Source of the DNA: an uncultured Roseburia sp.
Lineage (GTDB): Bacteria; Bacillota; Clostridia; Lachnospirales; Lachnospiraceae
DNA length: 27,778 nucleotides
Assembly: GCA_934292805.1 (NCBI GenBank)
Contig: CAKQXQ010000029.1
Location: 1-27,778 of the forward strand
Direction: 5' to 3'
The notes beneath the pieces were generated by a model. The model had not been told where the DNA came from. It did no database searches and saw only the letters and a list, made by a program, of their open reading frames with translations. Shown piece by piece: positions 21,170-27,778 of this stretch (position 1 is its first letter; every line of letters begins with the position of its first letter). Both the position numbers and the translations under genes were made by a program.

Positions 21170-23116
21170 ATGAAGATTTGTTTGAAGTTCGAGAAAGGAA
21201 ATATTGGAAGGCTGTTTATCGCAATGGTGCTTGCGGCAGCACTGTATCATAAGGTTTCTTTTCCGATAGCAGTATTGGCAGGATTTGGAGTGGCATATTT
21301 TTTCATAAAAAGCCTTGAGATCGAAGTAGACAATGCATGGGTGAAGAATATAGGAAGTGCAGTGCTTATTGGAGCGAGCAGTATTATGACCACTCATATG
21401 GTGCAGTATCTTCTTCTGGATGCGGAGCTAAGGGCAAAGATCACGGATGAGAAGATGCGGCTGAATGTACTGTGCAGTCTGGTGATTTATCTTGTCATAC
21501 AGATTATTACGAAAAACACAGGACTGACCTGTATTATTTCGCATGTGGCACTGATGATTTTCGCCGGAATAGATTATTTTGTATATCTGTTCCGTGGAAA
21601 TGAATTCATTTTCAGTGATCTGCGTTCTATCTCTACAGGACTGAGCGTAGCTGGAAATTACGAATTTGTATTGGACGACAGGGCGGCTTACGTTGTACTG
21701 CTGTCAGCTCTTTATGTAGCACTTATGCGTAAGATACGGATCGTTTTTGAAAAAAGATGGTGGATGTTTGTTATCTGTATGATCCTTGTCGTATTTTCCT
21801 GTGCTTACGTTGCAGATAAAGCGGAGTATACGGTGACTGAGACATGGGAGCAGAAGGGAAGCTACAGAAACGGATATCTGCTGAATTACGCACTGAGTAT
21901 CAGGGACTGTTTTATCGCAGAGCCGGACGGATATTCCATGGATGTGATCAAAGAACTTGAGGATACATATTGTGATGACGAGAAAAATTATGTAAACCAA
22001 ACCACAGAAAAGAAACCGACGATCATTACGATCATGAGCGAATCCTATGCGGATTTAAGTGTGGTTGGAGATTTTATCACAAATGAGGATGTGACACCCT
22101 ATTACGATTCCCTTACAGAGAATACGATGAAGGGATATGCATTGTCTTCCGTATTTGGTGCTAAGACGCCGAACTCGGAATGGGAGTATATGACAGGCAA
22201 TTCCATGGCATTTTTGCCAAGTGGATCTGTTGTGTATCAGCAGTATATCAGTGACACACCAACTTCGATCGTATCCAATCTGAAGAATATCGGATATACC
22301 TGTGTTGCGATGCATCCGTATTACGAAACCGGATGGAGCAGAAATTCCGTATACCCGTCGATGGGCTTTGATGAAACACATTTTATCGATGATTTTGACC
22401 AGACAAAGATTTTGAGAAAATATATTACCGATCAGGAATTGTACGAGAAAATTATCGAACGTTATGAGACGAAGAAGAAAAATGAAGAACTCTTTATTAT
22501 GAGTATTTCCATGCAGAATCATGGTGGATATACAGAAGAGTACGATAATTTTGATGAGCAGATCAGGATGCTCGGTGCAGGTTATGTGGATTCGAACCAA
22601 TACCTTTCGTTGATACATGAGAGTGACAAAGCACTGGAATATCTGATCTCATATTTCCAGAATGTGGATGATCCGGTTGAAATCGTATTTTTCGGAGACC
22701 ATCAGCCAAGCTTAAATACCAGCTTTTATCAGAAGCTGAATGGAAAGGGGCTTTCCGGACTGACAGAGGATGAACTGGAGAATCTGTATACTGTACCGTT
22801 TTTTATCTGGACCAATTATGATACAGAAGAAGAGGAAGTACCGATCACAAGTTTGAATTATCTGTCCACACTCGCATTAGAGCGTGCAGGGATTGAGCTT
22901 CCGCCTTACAATCAGTTTCTTGCAGACATGATGGAGACGGTTCCGGCGATCAATTCCAGAGGCTATTATTCCAAAACGACCGGACATTTCATGCATCTGG
23001 ATGAGGCAGAAGGGGCAGAAGCAGAATGGATCAATAACTATGAGATTTTGCAGTATAATAATATGTTCGGGAAGAAGAAGCAGAGCAAGCTGTTTTTCCC
23101 ATATTTAAAAGAGTAA
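21170..23116 (+). CDS. LTA synthase-family membrane phosphotransferase/sulfatase
   Basis: A 648-residue protein with about five to six N-terminal membrane helices (residues 10-220) and a large extracellular alkaline-phosphatase-superfamily domain. Metal and active-site residues are visible: E291 in IMSESYAD, the nucleophile T333 in GAKTPNSEWE (the counterpart of the Thr in LtaS), H in SMQNHGGY near residue 449, and D510-H511 in FFGDHQP. LtaS-type enzymes polymerise glycerol phosphate from phosphatidylglycerol onto a glycolipid; relatives add phosphoglycerol or phosphoethanolamine to glycans or lipids. In Lachnospiraceae such genes occur in many copies, so the exact acceptor is open. It has its own promoter; a HAD phosphatase follows after 49 bases. 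Confidence 0.9.
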   Translation: MKICLKFEKGNIGRLFIAMVLAAALYHKVSFPIAVLAGFGVAYFFIKSLEIEVDNAWVKNIGSAVLIGASSIMTTHMVQYLLLDAELRAKITDEKMRLNVLCSLVIYLVIQIITKNTGLTCIISHVALMIFAGIDYFVYLFRGNEFIFSDLRSISTGLSVAGNYEFVLDDRAAYVVLLSALYVALMRKIRIVFEKRWWMFVICMILVVFSCAYVADKAEYTVTETWEQKGSYRNGYLLNYALSIRDCFIAEPDGYSMDVIKELEDTYCDDEKNYVNQTTEKKPTIITIMSESYADLSVVGDFITNEDVTPYYDSLTENTMKGYALSSVFGAKTPNSEWEYMTGNSMAFLPSGSVVYQQYISDTPTSIVSNLKNIGYTCVAMHPYYETGWSRNSVYPSMGFDETHFIDDFDQTKILRKYITDQELYEKIIERYETKKKNEELFIMSISMQNHGGYTEEYDNFDEQIRMLGAGYVDSNQYLSLIHESDKALEYLISYFQNVDDPVEIVFFGDHQPSLNTSFYQKLNGKGLSGLTEDELENLYTVPFFIWTNYDTEEEEVPITSLNYLSTLALERAGIELPPYNQFLADMMETVPAINSRGYYSKTTGHFMHLDEAEGAEAEWINNYEILQYNNMFGKKKQSKLFFPYLKE

Positions 23117-23165
23117 AGAGATCGGGCTTTGAATAAGGCTTTTACAGAATAGGAGTGAGAAAATT

Positions 23166-23819
23166 ATGAAAAAAACAACTGTTATTTTTGACCTGGATGG
23201 CACATTACTGGATACATTACAGGATCTTGCAGATGCAGTAAATTATGCTTTAAGGAAAGAAGGTATGCCGGAGAGAACCATAGATGAGGTGCGCCAGTTT
23301 GTAGGAAACGGTGTGCGGCTTCTTATGATCCGTGCGGTGCCGGGTGGTGAGAGCAATCCGCTGTTCGAGGAAACCTTCGCACAATTTAAGGAATATTATG
23401 GGGAACACTGTAACGATAACACAAAGCCATATGAAGGAATGATAGAATTACTGGAAACGTTAAAGAGCAAAGGATATTCTGTGGCGATCGTATCGAATAA
23501 AATCGACTTTGCGGTAAAAGAACTGAGTGCATTATATTTTAAAGGCATTGTACCGGTTGCAATCGGTGAAAAAGAAGGAGTCAGGAGAAAACCGGCACCT
23601 GATACCGTCAGAGAAGCATTAAAAGAACTTGGAAGAATCGCAGAGGAGTCAGTCTATGTCGGGGATTCCGATGTGGATATTGAAACTGCAAAGAATGCAG
23701 GCATGCCGTGTGTTTCCGTATTGTGGGGATTCCGTGACCGGGAATTCTTAGAGGAACACGGAGCAAAACGCTATGCCAGGACAGCAGAGGACGTATTAAA
23801 GCTTGTAGAACAGATGTAG
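23166..23819 (+). CDS. HAD-IA phosphatase, phosphoglycolate phosphatase-like
   Basis: A 217-residue HAD subfamily IA hydrolase. Motif I is DLDGTLLDT with D9 and D11, motif II is the IVSNK segment near residue 112, motif III is the K of RRKPAPD near residue 141, and motif IV is VGDSDVDIETAKNAG near residues 164-178. The helical cap lies between residues 15 and 80 (C1 cap). GVRRKPAPDTV and VYVGDSDVDIETA are the usual Gph blocks. Many such enzymes are promiscuous (phosphoglycolate, pyrophosphate or sugar phosphates). It follows the LTA-synthase-like gene with GGAGTGAG as ribosome site. Confidence 0.88.
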   Translation: MKKTTVIFDLDGTLLDTLQDLADAVNYALRKEGMPERTIDEVRQFVGNGVRLLMIRAVPGGESNPLFEETFAQFKEYYGEHCNDNTKPYEGMIELLETLKSKGYSVAIVSNKIDFAVKELSALYFKGIVPVAIGEKEGVRRKPAPDTVREALKELGRIAEESVYVGDSDVDIETAKNAGMPCVSVLWGFRDREFLEEHGAKRYARTAEDVLKLVEQM

Positions 23820-23828
23820 CAGGTAAAA

Positions 23829-23896
23829 TAAAAAACAGCGGATTACAGAAAGAATGTGGTAATATCTTAAAATTTCTGCAATCCACTGTTTTTTAT
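23829..23896. terminator. Bidirectional terminator between convergent genes
   Basis: AAACAGCGGATT...CAGAAA pairs with TTTCTG...AATCCACTGTTT with one mismatch and one bulge. An A tract lies before it and a T tract after it, so it would terminate both the HAD gene on the plus strand and ruvX on the minus strand. Confidence 0.88.
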
Positions 23897-23904
23897 TATG
23901 TAAA

Positions 23905-24333
23905 CTATTTGCTTCTTGCAAGCTCGTCCAGATGCCCCTGGAGGATGCGCTGCGCTGCGATCATATCGACATATTCATACCAGTCTTTTTTTGGAATGCC
24001 AAGTTCCGTCATGATCTCGTATGCTTCTACGGTGGTGAGGCGTTCATCGCGGAATATGACAGGCAGTCCTGTCCGCCGCTCAAGATCTGCTTTGAAAATC
24101 TTGCATTTCTCAACACGTTCTCCCTCGTCTCCGGACAACATGATCGGATAACCGAGGATAATTTCTGTTACTTCATATTCTGCAATAATCTGCTCAATGC
24201 GTGCATAAGTTTTGCGTAATCTCTTTTCGCTTTCACGCCGGATGATCTCCAACCCCTGAGCGGTCCATCCAAAAGGATCGCTGATGGCAACACCGACTGT
24301 TTTGGAGCCGTAATCTAAGCCTAATATCCGCAT
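23905..24333 (-). CDS. ruvX: Putative pre-16S rRNA nuclease / Holliday junction resolvase YqgF
   Basis: A 142-residue RNase H-fold nuclease of the RuvX/YqgF family. Key parts are MRILGLDYGSKTVGVAISD with catalytic D7, IILGYPIMLSG, the acidic FRDERLTTVEA (E near residue 97) and the late acidic residue in VDMIAAQRILQGHL (D near residue 123). The family is essential or near-essential in several bacteria and is linked to processing of the 16S rRNA 5' end. In Firmicutes ruvX usually sits beside alaS and a small DUF gene; here it follows a transporter gene, with a 75-base gap. AAGGAG precedes its ATG. Confidence 0.95.
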   Translation of the reverse strand: MRILGLDYGSKTVGVAISDPFGWTAQGLEIIRRESEKRLRKTYARIEQIIAEYEVTEIILGYPIMLSGDEGERVEKCKIFKADLERRTGLPVIFRDERLTTVEAYEIMTELGIPKKDWYEYVDMIAAQRILQGHLDELARSK

Positions 24334-24408
24334 GGTAGAATCTCCTTGCTCTTCTTACAATATTTTCTGTGGAATCTATTTTACAATAAAATAAATCATT
24401 TGTATATG

Positions 24409-25800
24409 CTATGAGAGGATTCCGGTAGACTGTAAGAACAATATGAACATGAGAACCGGTGCAACATAACGGAGCATAATGCGGTAAAGCTTCTTGCGGT
24501 GGAATTTCTCACCGTTTCGTTCCATCTCGTCGATAACATAATCCGGAGTCATGATCCAGCCGATTAAGATCGTGGAGAGCAGAGCGATGAATGGCATCAT
24601 GACACTGTTGCTGATGTAGTCCATGATATCGAGCAGCTGGCCGGTGGAACCGTTTGGTAATTTTACTTCTACATAGAAAATGCTGTAGCCTAATGTGATA
24701 ACAGCGGAGGCAGCAAGATAGATAGCAGATAATACAAGGACTGTTTTCTTGCGGCCTGTGTGGAAGATTTCCATGCAGTTTGCAGTGATGGACTCCAGTA
24801 CGGAAATACAGGAGGATAAGGTTGCAAAAATAGCGGTTACAAAAAACAGGATTCCAACGAATATTCCGGCTTTTCCCATAGCGGCAAATACCTTCGGAAG
24901 GGATACAAACATTAAGCTTGGACCTGCACCCATACCATCCGTTCCTGAAAATACGTATACTGCAGGAATAATCATGGCTCCGGCAAGAAATGCGACACCG
25001 GTATCAAAAATTTCAATCTGGTTGACAGCTGTGTTTAAGTTTACATCAGGTTTTACATAAGAACCGTAGGTGATCATAATTCCCATGGACACGCTTAACG
25101 AGAAGAAAAGCTGACTCATCGCATCAAGCAGAATCTGTAAAAATCTCTGGATCGTAAGTCCTTCGACATTTGGGGTAAGGTAATAAATAAATCCTTCCCA
25201 GCCGGTGCGTGTCTGACCGGAAGCATCTGTATGATGTAAAGTCAGGGAATAAACAGCAATGATGACGATTAAGATAAGAAGAACCGGCATCATCCATTTG
25301 GATACCTTCTCAATCCCATCTTCTACTCCGTTGTACACGATGAATGCTGTCACGCCCATGAAAAGCAGAGCGAAGATAACCGGGGAGGTAGAGGATGTGA
25401 TAAAGGAGGTAAAGTAATCATCAGCAGCTGCGGCTTCTGCCTGACCGGTAAAATAGACAACAGCATATTTTGTGATCCAGCCTCCGATCACGGCATAATA
25501 TGTCATGATAAGAACCGGTACGAGGAACGTAAGAATCCCGAGGAACTTCCACTTCGGGCGCATTTCGGTATATGCTCCGATCGCACTTTTTTTTGTGCGT
25601 CTGCCGATTGCAATATCAGAGGTAAGCAGTGTAAATCCAAAAGTAAGTACAAGAATAAAGTAAATGATTAAAAATAAACCGCCCCCATCCTTGGCTGCAA
25701 GGTAAGGAAATCTCCATAAATTTCCGACTCCGACAGCACTTCCGGCTGCGGCAAGGACAAACCCGAGCTGTCCTGAAAAATGATTCGACTTTTTTTCCAT
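24409..25800 (-). CDS. Na+-dependent NSS-family amino acid transporter
   Basis: A 463-residue membrane symporter of the neurotransmitter:sodium symporter (LeuT) family with about 11 helices. Helix 1 holds the sodium and substrate motif GSAVGVGNLWRFPY (residues 18-31), followed by the conserved DGGGLFLIIY and AIGRRTKKSAIGAY. The helix 6 region FFSLSVSMGIMITYGSY and the helix 8 ATLSSCISVLE are conserved too. Bacterial members carry hydrophobic or aromatic amino acids such as Leu, Trp or Tyr; the exact one is not clear. I chose the ATG at 25800 because TAGGAG precedes it; the in-frame ATG 16 codons earlier gives an atypical N terminus. It is divergent from a LysR regulator, the likely controller. 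Confidence 0.93.
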   Translation of the reverse strand: MEKKSNHFSGQLGFVLAAAGSAVGVGNLWRFPYLAAKDGGGLFLIIYFILVLTFGFTLLTSDIAIGRRTKKSAIGAYTEMRPKWKFLGILTFLVPVLIMTYYAVIGGWITKYAVVYFTGQAEAAAADDYFTSFITSSTSPVIFALLFMGVTAFIVYNGVEDGIEKVSKWMMPVLLILIVIIAVYSLTLHHTDASGQTRTGWEGFIYYLTPNVEGLTIQRFLQILLDAMSQLFFSLSVSMGIMITYGSYVKPDVNLNTAVNQIEIFDTGVAFLAGAMIIPAVYVFSGTDGMGAGPSLMFVSLPKVFAAMGKAGIFVGILFFVTAIFATLSSCISVLESITANCMEIFHTGRKKTVLVLSAIYLAASAVITLGYSIFYVEVKLPNGSTGQLLDIMDYISNSVMMPFIALLSTILIGWIMTPDYVIDEMERNGEKFHRKKLYRIMLRYVAPVLMFILFLQSTGILS

Positions 25801-25861
25801 AACGAGTAAATCTCCTAACGAATATAACTTGTAAAGGTAAGATACCACATGTTAAGATATT

Positions 25862-25882
25862 AGTAAAACGAATATTTTTACT
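25862..25882. promoter_or_regulatory. Inverted repeat in the divergent transporter/LysR region (proximal)
   Basis: AGTAAAA (25862-25868) and TTTTACT (25876-25882) are perfect reverse complements with a 7-base spacer. The site lies 62 bases from the transporter start and directly adjoins a second inverted repeat. Confidence 0.5.
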
Positions 25883-25883
25883 A

Positions 25884-25910
25884 CTATGTATAAAATTTTG
25901 TAATACATAG
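25884..25910. promoter_or_regulatory. Inverted repeat in the divergent transporter/LysR region (LysR-type site)
   Basis: CTATGTAT (25884-25891) and ATACATAG (25903-25910) are perfect reverse complements separated by 11 bases. This fits the T-N11-A dyad pattern of LysR-type regulators, and its position 51 bp before the lysR start suits autoregulation. Confidence 0.6.
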
Positions 25911-25960
25911 AAAGTGGAAAAAGTAAATATATGGAGAGAAAAATATTAAGGGGAGAAGTT

Positions 25961-26863
25961 ATGAGGGAGATCAGGGACAGGTATGAGATTTTTCTGAAAG
26001 TATGTGAGACAGGGAGTTTTTCCAAAGCAGCACAGGCATTGAATTATACGCAGTCAGGAATCAGCCAGATGATGAGCGGGCTTGAAGAGGAACTTGGCGT
26101 GCAGCTGTTTGCGAGAGTGAAAAAAGGTGTTATTTTAACCGATAACGGAACGAGGCTGATCCCATACATCAGGGAGATGGTGAACCAGAAAGATAAATTA
26201 AGGCAGGCCGCTTTTGATATTAATAACAAAGTAGAAGGAAAGCTTCGGATCGGCAGCTTCTCAAGTGTAACAGCACTCTGGATGCCGGATGTGATCCGGT
26301 TTTTCGGGGAGAACTATCCGGGGGTGGAAGTAGAGATCCTGGATGGAAATTACGACGAGATCAGGGACTGGATCATTCATGGACAGGTGGATTGTGGTTT
26401 TTTGTCCGCAATTGTTGCAGATGAATTGAAGTTCTATCCGCTCTGGGAAGACCCGCTCTGTGCTGTGATGCAAAAAGGACATCCTCTGACAAAAAAAGAT
26501 CGCGTCACACTGCAGGAAGTGCTGCAATATCCGTTTATCATCGAGACGCCGGGCTGTGACAATGATATTTTACATCTTCTGGAAAAATGTCCGGATAAAC
26601 CACAGATTTCTTACAGTTTCCGGGATGATACACTCATTATGGCTTTCGTGAAGAACGGGCTTGGCGTGACGATCTCGCAGAAGCTTGTACTGGATGCATT
26701 TGGAAATGATGTGGAAGTAAGACAGCTTGCACCGGAATGTTTCCGGACGATCGGGCTTGCGTTTGCAAGAACAACGAATTCTGTTGTAACAGGAAATCTG
26801 CTGAAATATCTGCAGTCAAACATTGATGACAACGGATGGAAATATACGCAAACGTTAGCTTAA
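25961..26863 (+). CDS. LysR-family transcriptional regulator
   Basis: A 300-residue regulator. The winged helix-turn-helix lies at about residues 8-67 (FLKVCETGSFSKAAQALNYTQSGISQMMSGLEEELGVQLFAR), then the linker helix and a periplasmic-binding-like effector domain starting near GKLRIGSFSSVTALWMPDVI. I chose the ATG at 25961, after GGGGAG, over the upstream in-frame ATG at 25931. It is divergent from the NSS transporter and is followed by a peptide-binding lipoprotein gene, so it may sense an amino acid or peptide. The inverted repeats in the shared upstream region are candidate binding sites. Confidence 0.93.
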   Translation: MREIRDRYEIFLKVCETGSFSKAAQALNYTQSGISQMMSGLEEELGVQLFARVKKGVILTDNGTRLIPYIREMVNQKDKLRQAAFDINNKVEGKLRIGSFSSVTALWMPDVIRFFGENYPGVEVEILDGNYDEIRDWIIHGQVDCGFLSAIVADELKFYPLWEDPLCAVMQKGHPLTKKDRVTLQEVLQYPFIIETPGCDNDILHLLEKCPDKPQISYSFRDDTLIMAFVKNGLGVTISQKLVLDAFGNDVEVRQLAPECFRTIGLAFARTTNSVVTGNLLKYLQSNIDDNGWKYTQTLA

Positions 26864-26903
26864 AAAGTTACGCAAATTTGCAAAGTATATCCCCCCGGGG
26901 AGC

Positions 26904-26933
26904 TTGTTTTAAGGGAGTTTTGTAAAGTAAAAT
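26904..26933 (+). promoter_or_regulatory. Possible promoter of the peptide-binding lipoprotein gene
   Basis: TTGTTT (26904-26909) and TAAAAT (26928-26933) are separated by 18 bp. The -35 is weak. Just upstream are the palindrome GCAAATTTGC (26872-26881) and the unusually GC-rich CCCCCCGGGG (26891-26900). Confidence 0.4.
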
Positions 26934-26996
26934 AGTCAGCACAGGGATACTTGAATCGAGGAATTCCAATAAGAAAAGAACAAGGGAGAACAGCAA

Positions 26997-27778
26997 ATGA
27001 AAAAGAAAATAATTGCCTTATTTATGGCAGCGGCAATGATGTTGTCTATGGCAGCATGCAAAAACTCTTCTGCAGCCGACAGCAATTCAGGTCGTGTGAC
27101 AGAAACAGAAACAACAGCAGATCAGGGGGAATCGACACTTGTATACGGAAGTAATGACTATACACGTATCAATCCGGCAATGGATGAACACGGTGAGATC
27201 AATATTCTGATTTTCAACGGACTGACATCACATGATGGTGAGAATCAGGTTGCTCCGGGGCTTGCAAAGAGCTGGGACTACGATGAAGATACGTTAACTT
27301 ATACATTCCATTTAGAGGAGAATGTAAAGTGGCATGATGGGGAACCGTTTACAGCAGAGGATGTAAAATTCACGATCGAAGCAATTATGGATCCTGATAA
27401 TGGTTCAGAAAATGCCCCGAACTACGAAGATGTAACAGCAATTGACGTGATCGACGATCATACGATCGCATTCACGCTTTCAGCACCGAACGTAGCTTTT
27501 CTTGATTATATGACAATGGCAATCCTGCCAGAACATTTACTGGAAGGCGAGGATATGCAGGAGTCTGATTTCTTCCGTCATCCGATCGGTACCGGTCCAT
27601 ACAAATTAGACAGCTGGGATGCGGGACAGGCGATCACACTGGTAAAGAATGAAGATTATTTCAAAGGCACACCGAATATCGACAAGATCATTTTCAAAAT
27701 TGTACCGGATGATAATGCAAAAGCGATCCAGATGCAGTCCGGAGAACTGGATCTTGCATTACTGACACCGAAGGATGC
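26997..27778 (+). CDS. ABC transporter substrate-binding lipoprotein, family 5 (oligopeptide/nickel), partial
   Basis: The frame is open for 260 codons and runs off the window. The N terminus is a lipoprotein signal: KKK, a hydrophobic stretch (residues 5-18) and the lipobox SMAAC with C21 as the lipidated cysteine, followed by a low-complexity Ser/Thr/Glu linker. The mature part fits the family 5 binding proteins: RINPAMDEHGEINILIFNGL, LAKSWDYDEDTLTYTFHL, VKWHDGEPFTAEDVKFTIE, HPIGTGPYKL and NEDYFKGTPNIDKIIF. It would capture peptides or a related ligand outside the membrane for an ABC importer, whose permease and ATPase genes should follow. GGGAG precedes the ATG. Ligand identity is not readable here. 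Confidence 0.94.
   Translation, partial: MKKKIIALFMAAAMMLSMAACKNSSAADSNSGRVTETETTADQGESTLVYGSNDYTRINPAMDEHGEINILIFNGLTSHDGENQVAPGLAKSWDYDEDTLTYTFHLEENVKWHDGEPFTAEDVKFTIEAIMDPDNGSENAPNYEDVTAIDVIDDHTIAFTLSAPNVAFLDYMTMAILPEHLLEGEDMQESDFFRHPIGTGPYKLDSWDAGQAITLVKNEDYFKGTPNIDKIIFKIVPDDNAKAIQMQSGELDLALLTPKD

Overview
The window looks like a chromosomal segment of a gut Lachnospiraceae (Clostridia), close in style to Blautia, Dorea or Mediterraneibacter; the genus cannot be fixed from the sequence alone. The basis is the AT-leaning composition with AT-rich intergenic DNA, strong AGGAGG-type ribosome sites, canonical TTGACA/TATAAT promoters, and family content: a Na+-coupled NSS transporter, S66 peptidase, a mannose-family PTS with a GH13 glucosidase, an LTA-synthase-like protein and Cof-type HAD phosphatases. 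There are 24 protein genes (one cut by the right edge), two tRNA genes (one cut by the left edge) and one complete IS30-family insertion sequence.

Layout. 1-192: tRNA-Phe, tRNA-Lys and their terminator. 300-1006: an iron-sulfur-flavoprotein-like flavodoxin gene and its terminator. 1032-1304: a noncoding array of 64-bp purine-rich tandem repeats. 1364-3045: an IS30-type element with perfect 30-bp inverted ends, inserted just upstream of the DAHP synthase promoter. 3259-6890: DAHP synthase, then an ion-transporter-superfamily antiporter with a cytidylate-kinase-like gene. 7040-10522: S66 LD-carboxypeptidase, NfeD, patatin-like lipase and D-2-hydroxyacid dehydrogenase, all in one direction. 10546-11505 (minus): zinc-dependent phospholipase C-like protein. 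11975-14389: a radical SAM protein coupled to an LPG-synthase-type membrane protein that has no ATG start.

14451-21005 is a sugar module: a LacI-family regulator, a structured palindromic block, a promoter framed by two near-identical 16-bp palindromes, then PTS IIAB, IIC, IID, an oligo-1,6-glucosidase-like GH13 enzyme and a HAD phosphatase. The likely logic is LacI-controlled uptake and phosphorylation of an alpha-glucoside, followed by intracellular hydrolysis, with the HAD enzyme possibly removing the PTS phosphate. 21170-23819: an LTA-synthase-like membrane phosphotransferase and a Gph-like phosphatase, ending at a bidirectional terminator. 23905-25800 (minus): ruvX and an NSS Na+-dependent transporter, divergent from a LysR regulator (25961-26863) across a region with two adjacent inverted repeats. 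A lipoprotein of the oligopeptide-binding family starts at 26997 and runs off the edge.

Most genes are ordinary for the family. The parts most worth a second look are the 64-bp repeat array, the ribosome-site hairpin of the insertion sequence, the radical SAM/membrane-protein pair with its non-AUG start, the multi-stem palindromic block at 15541-15667, and the mannose-family PTS paired with a GH13_31-type glucosidase.
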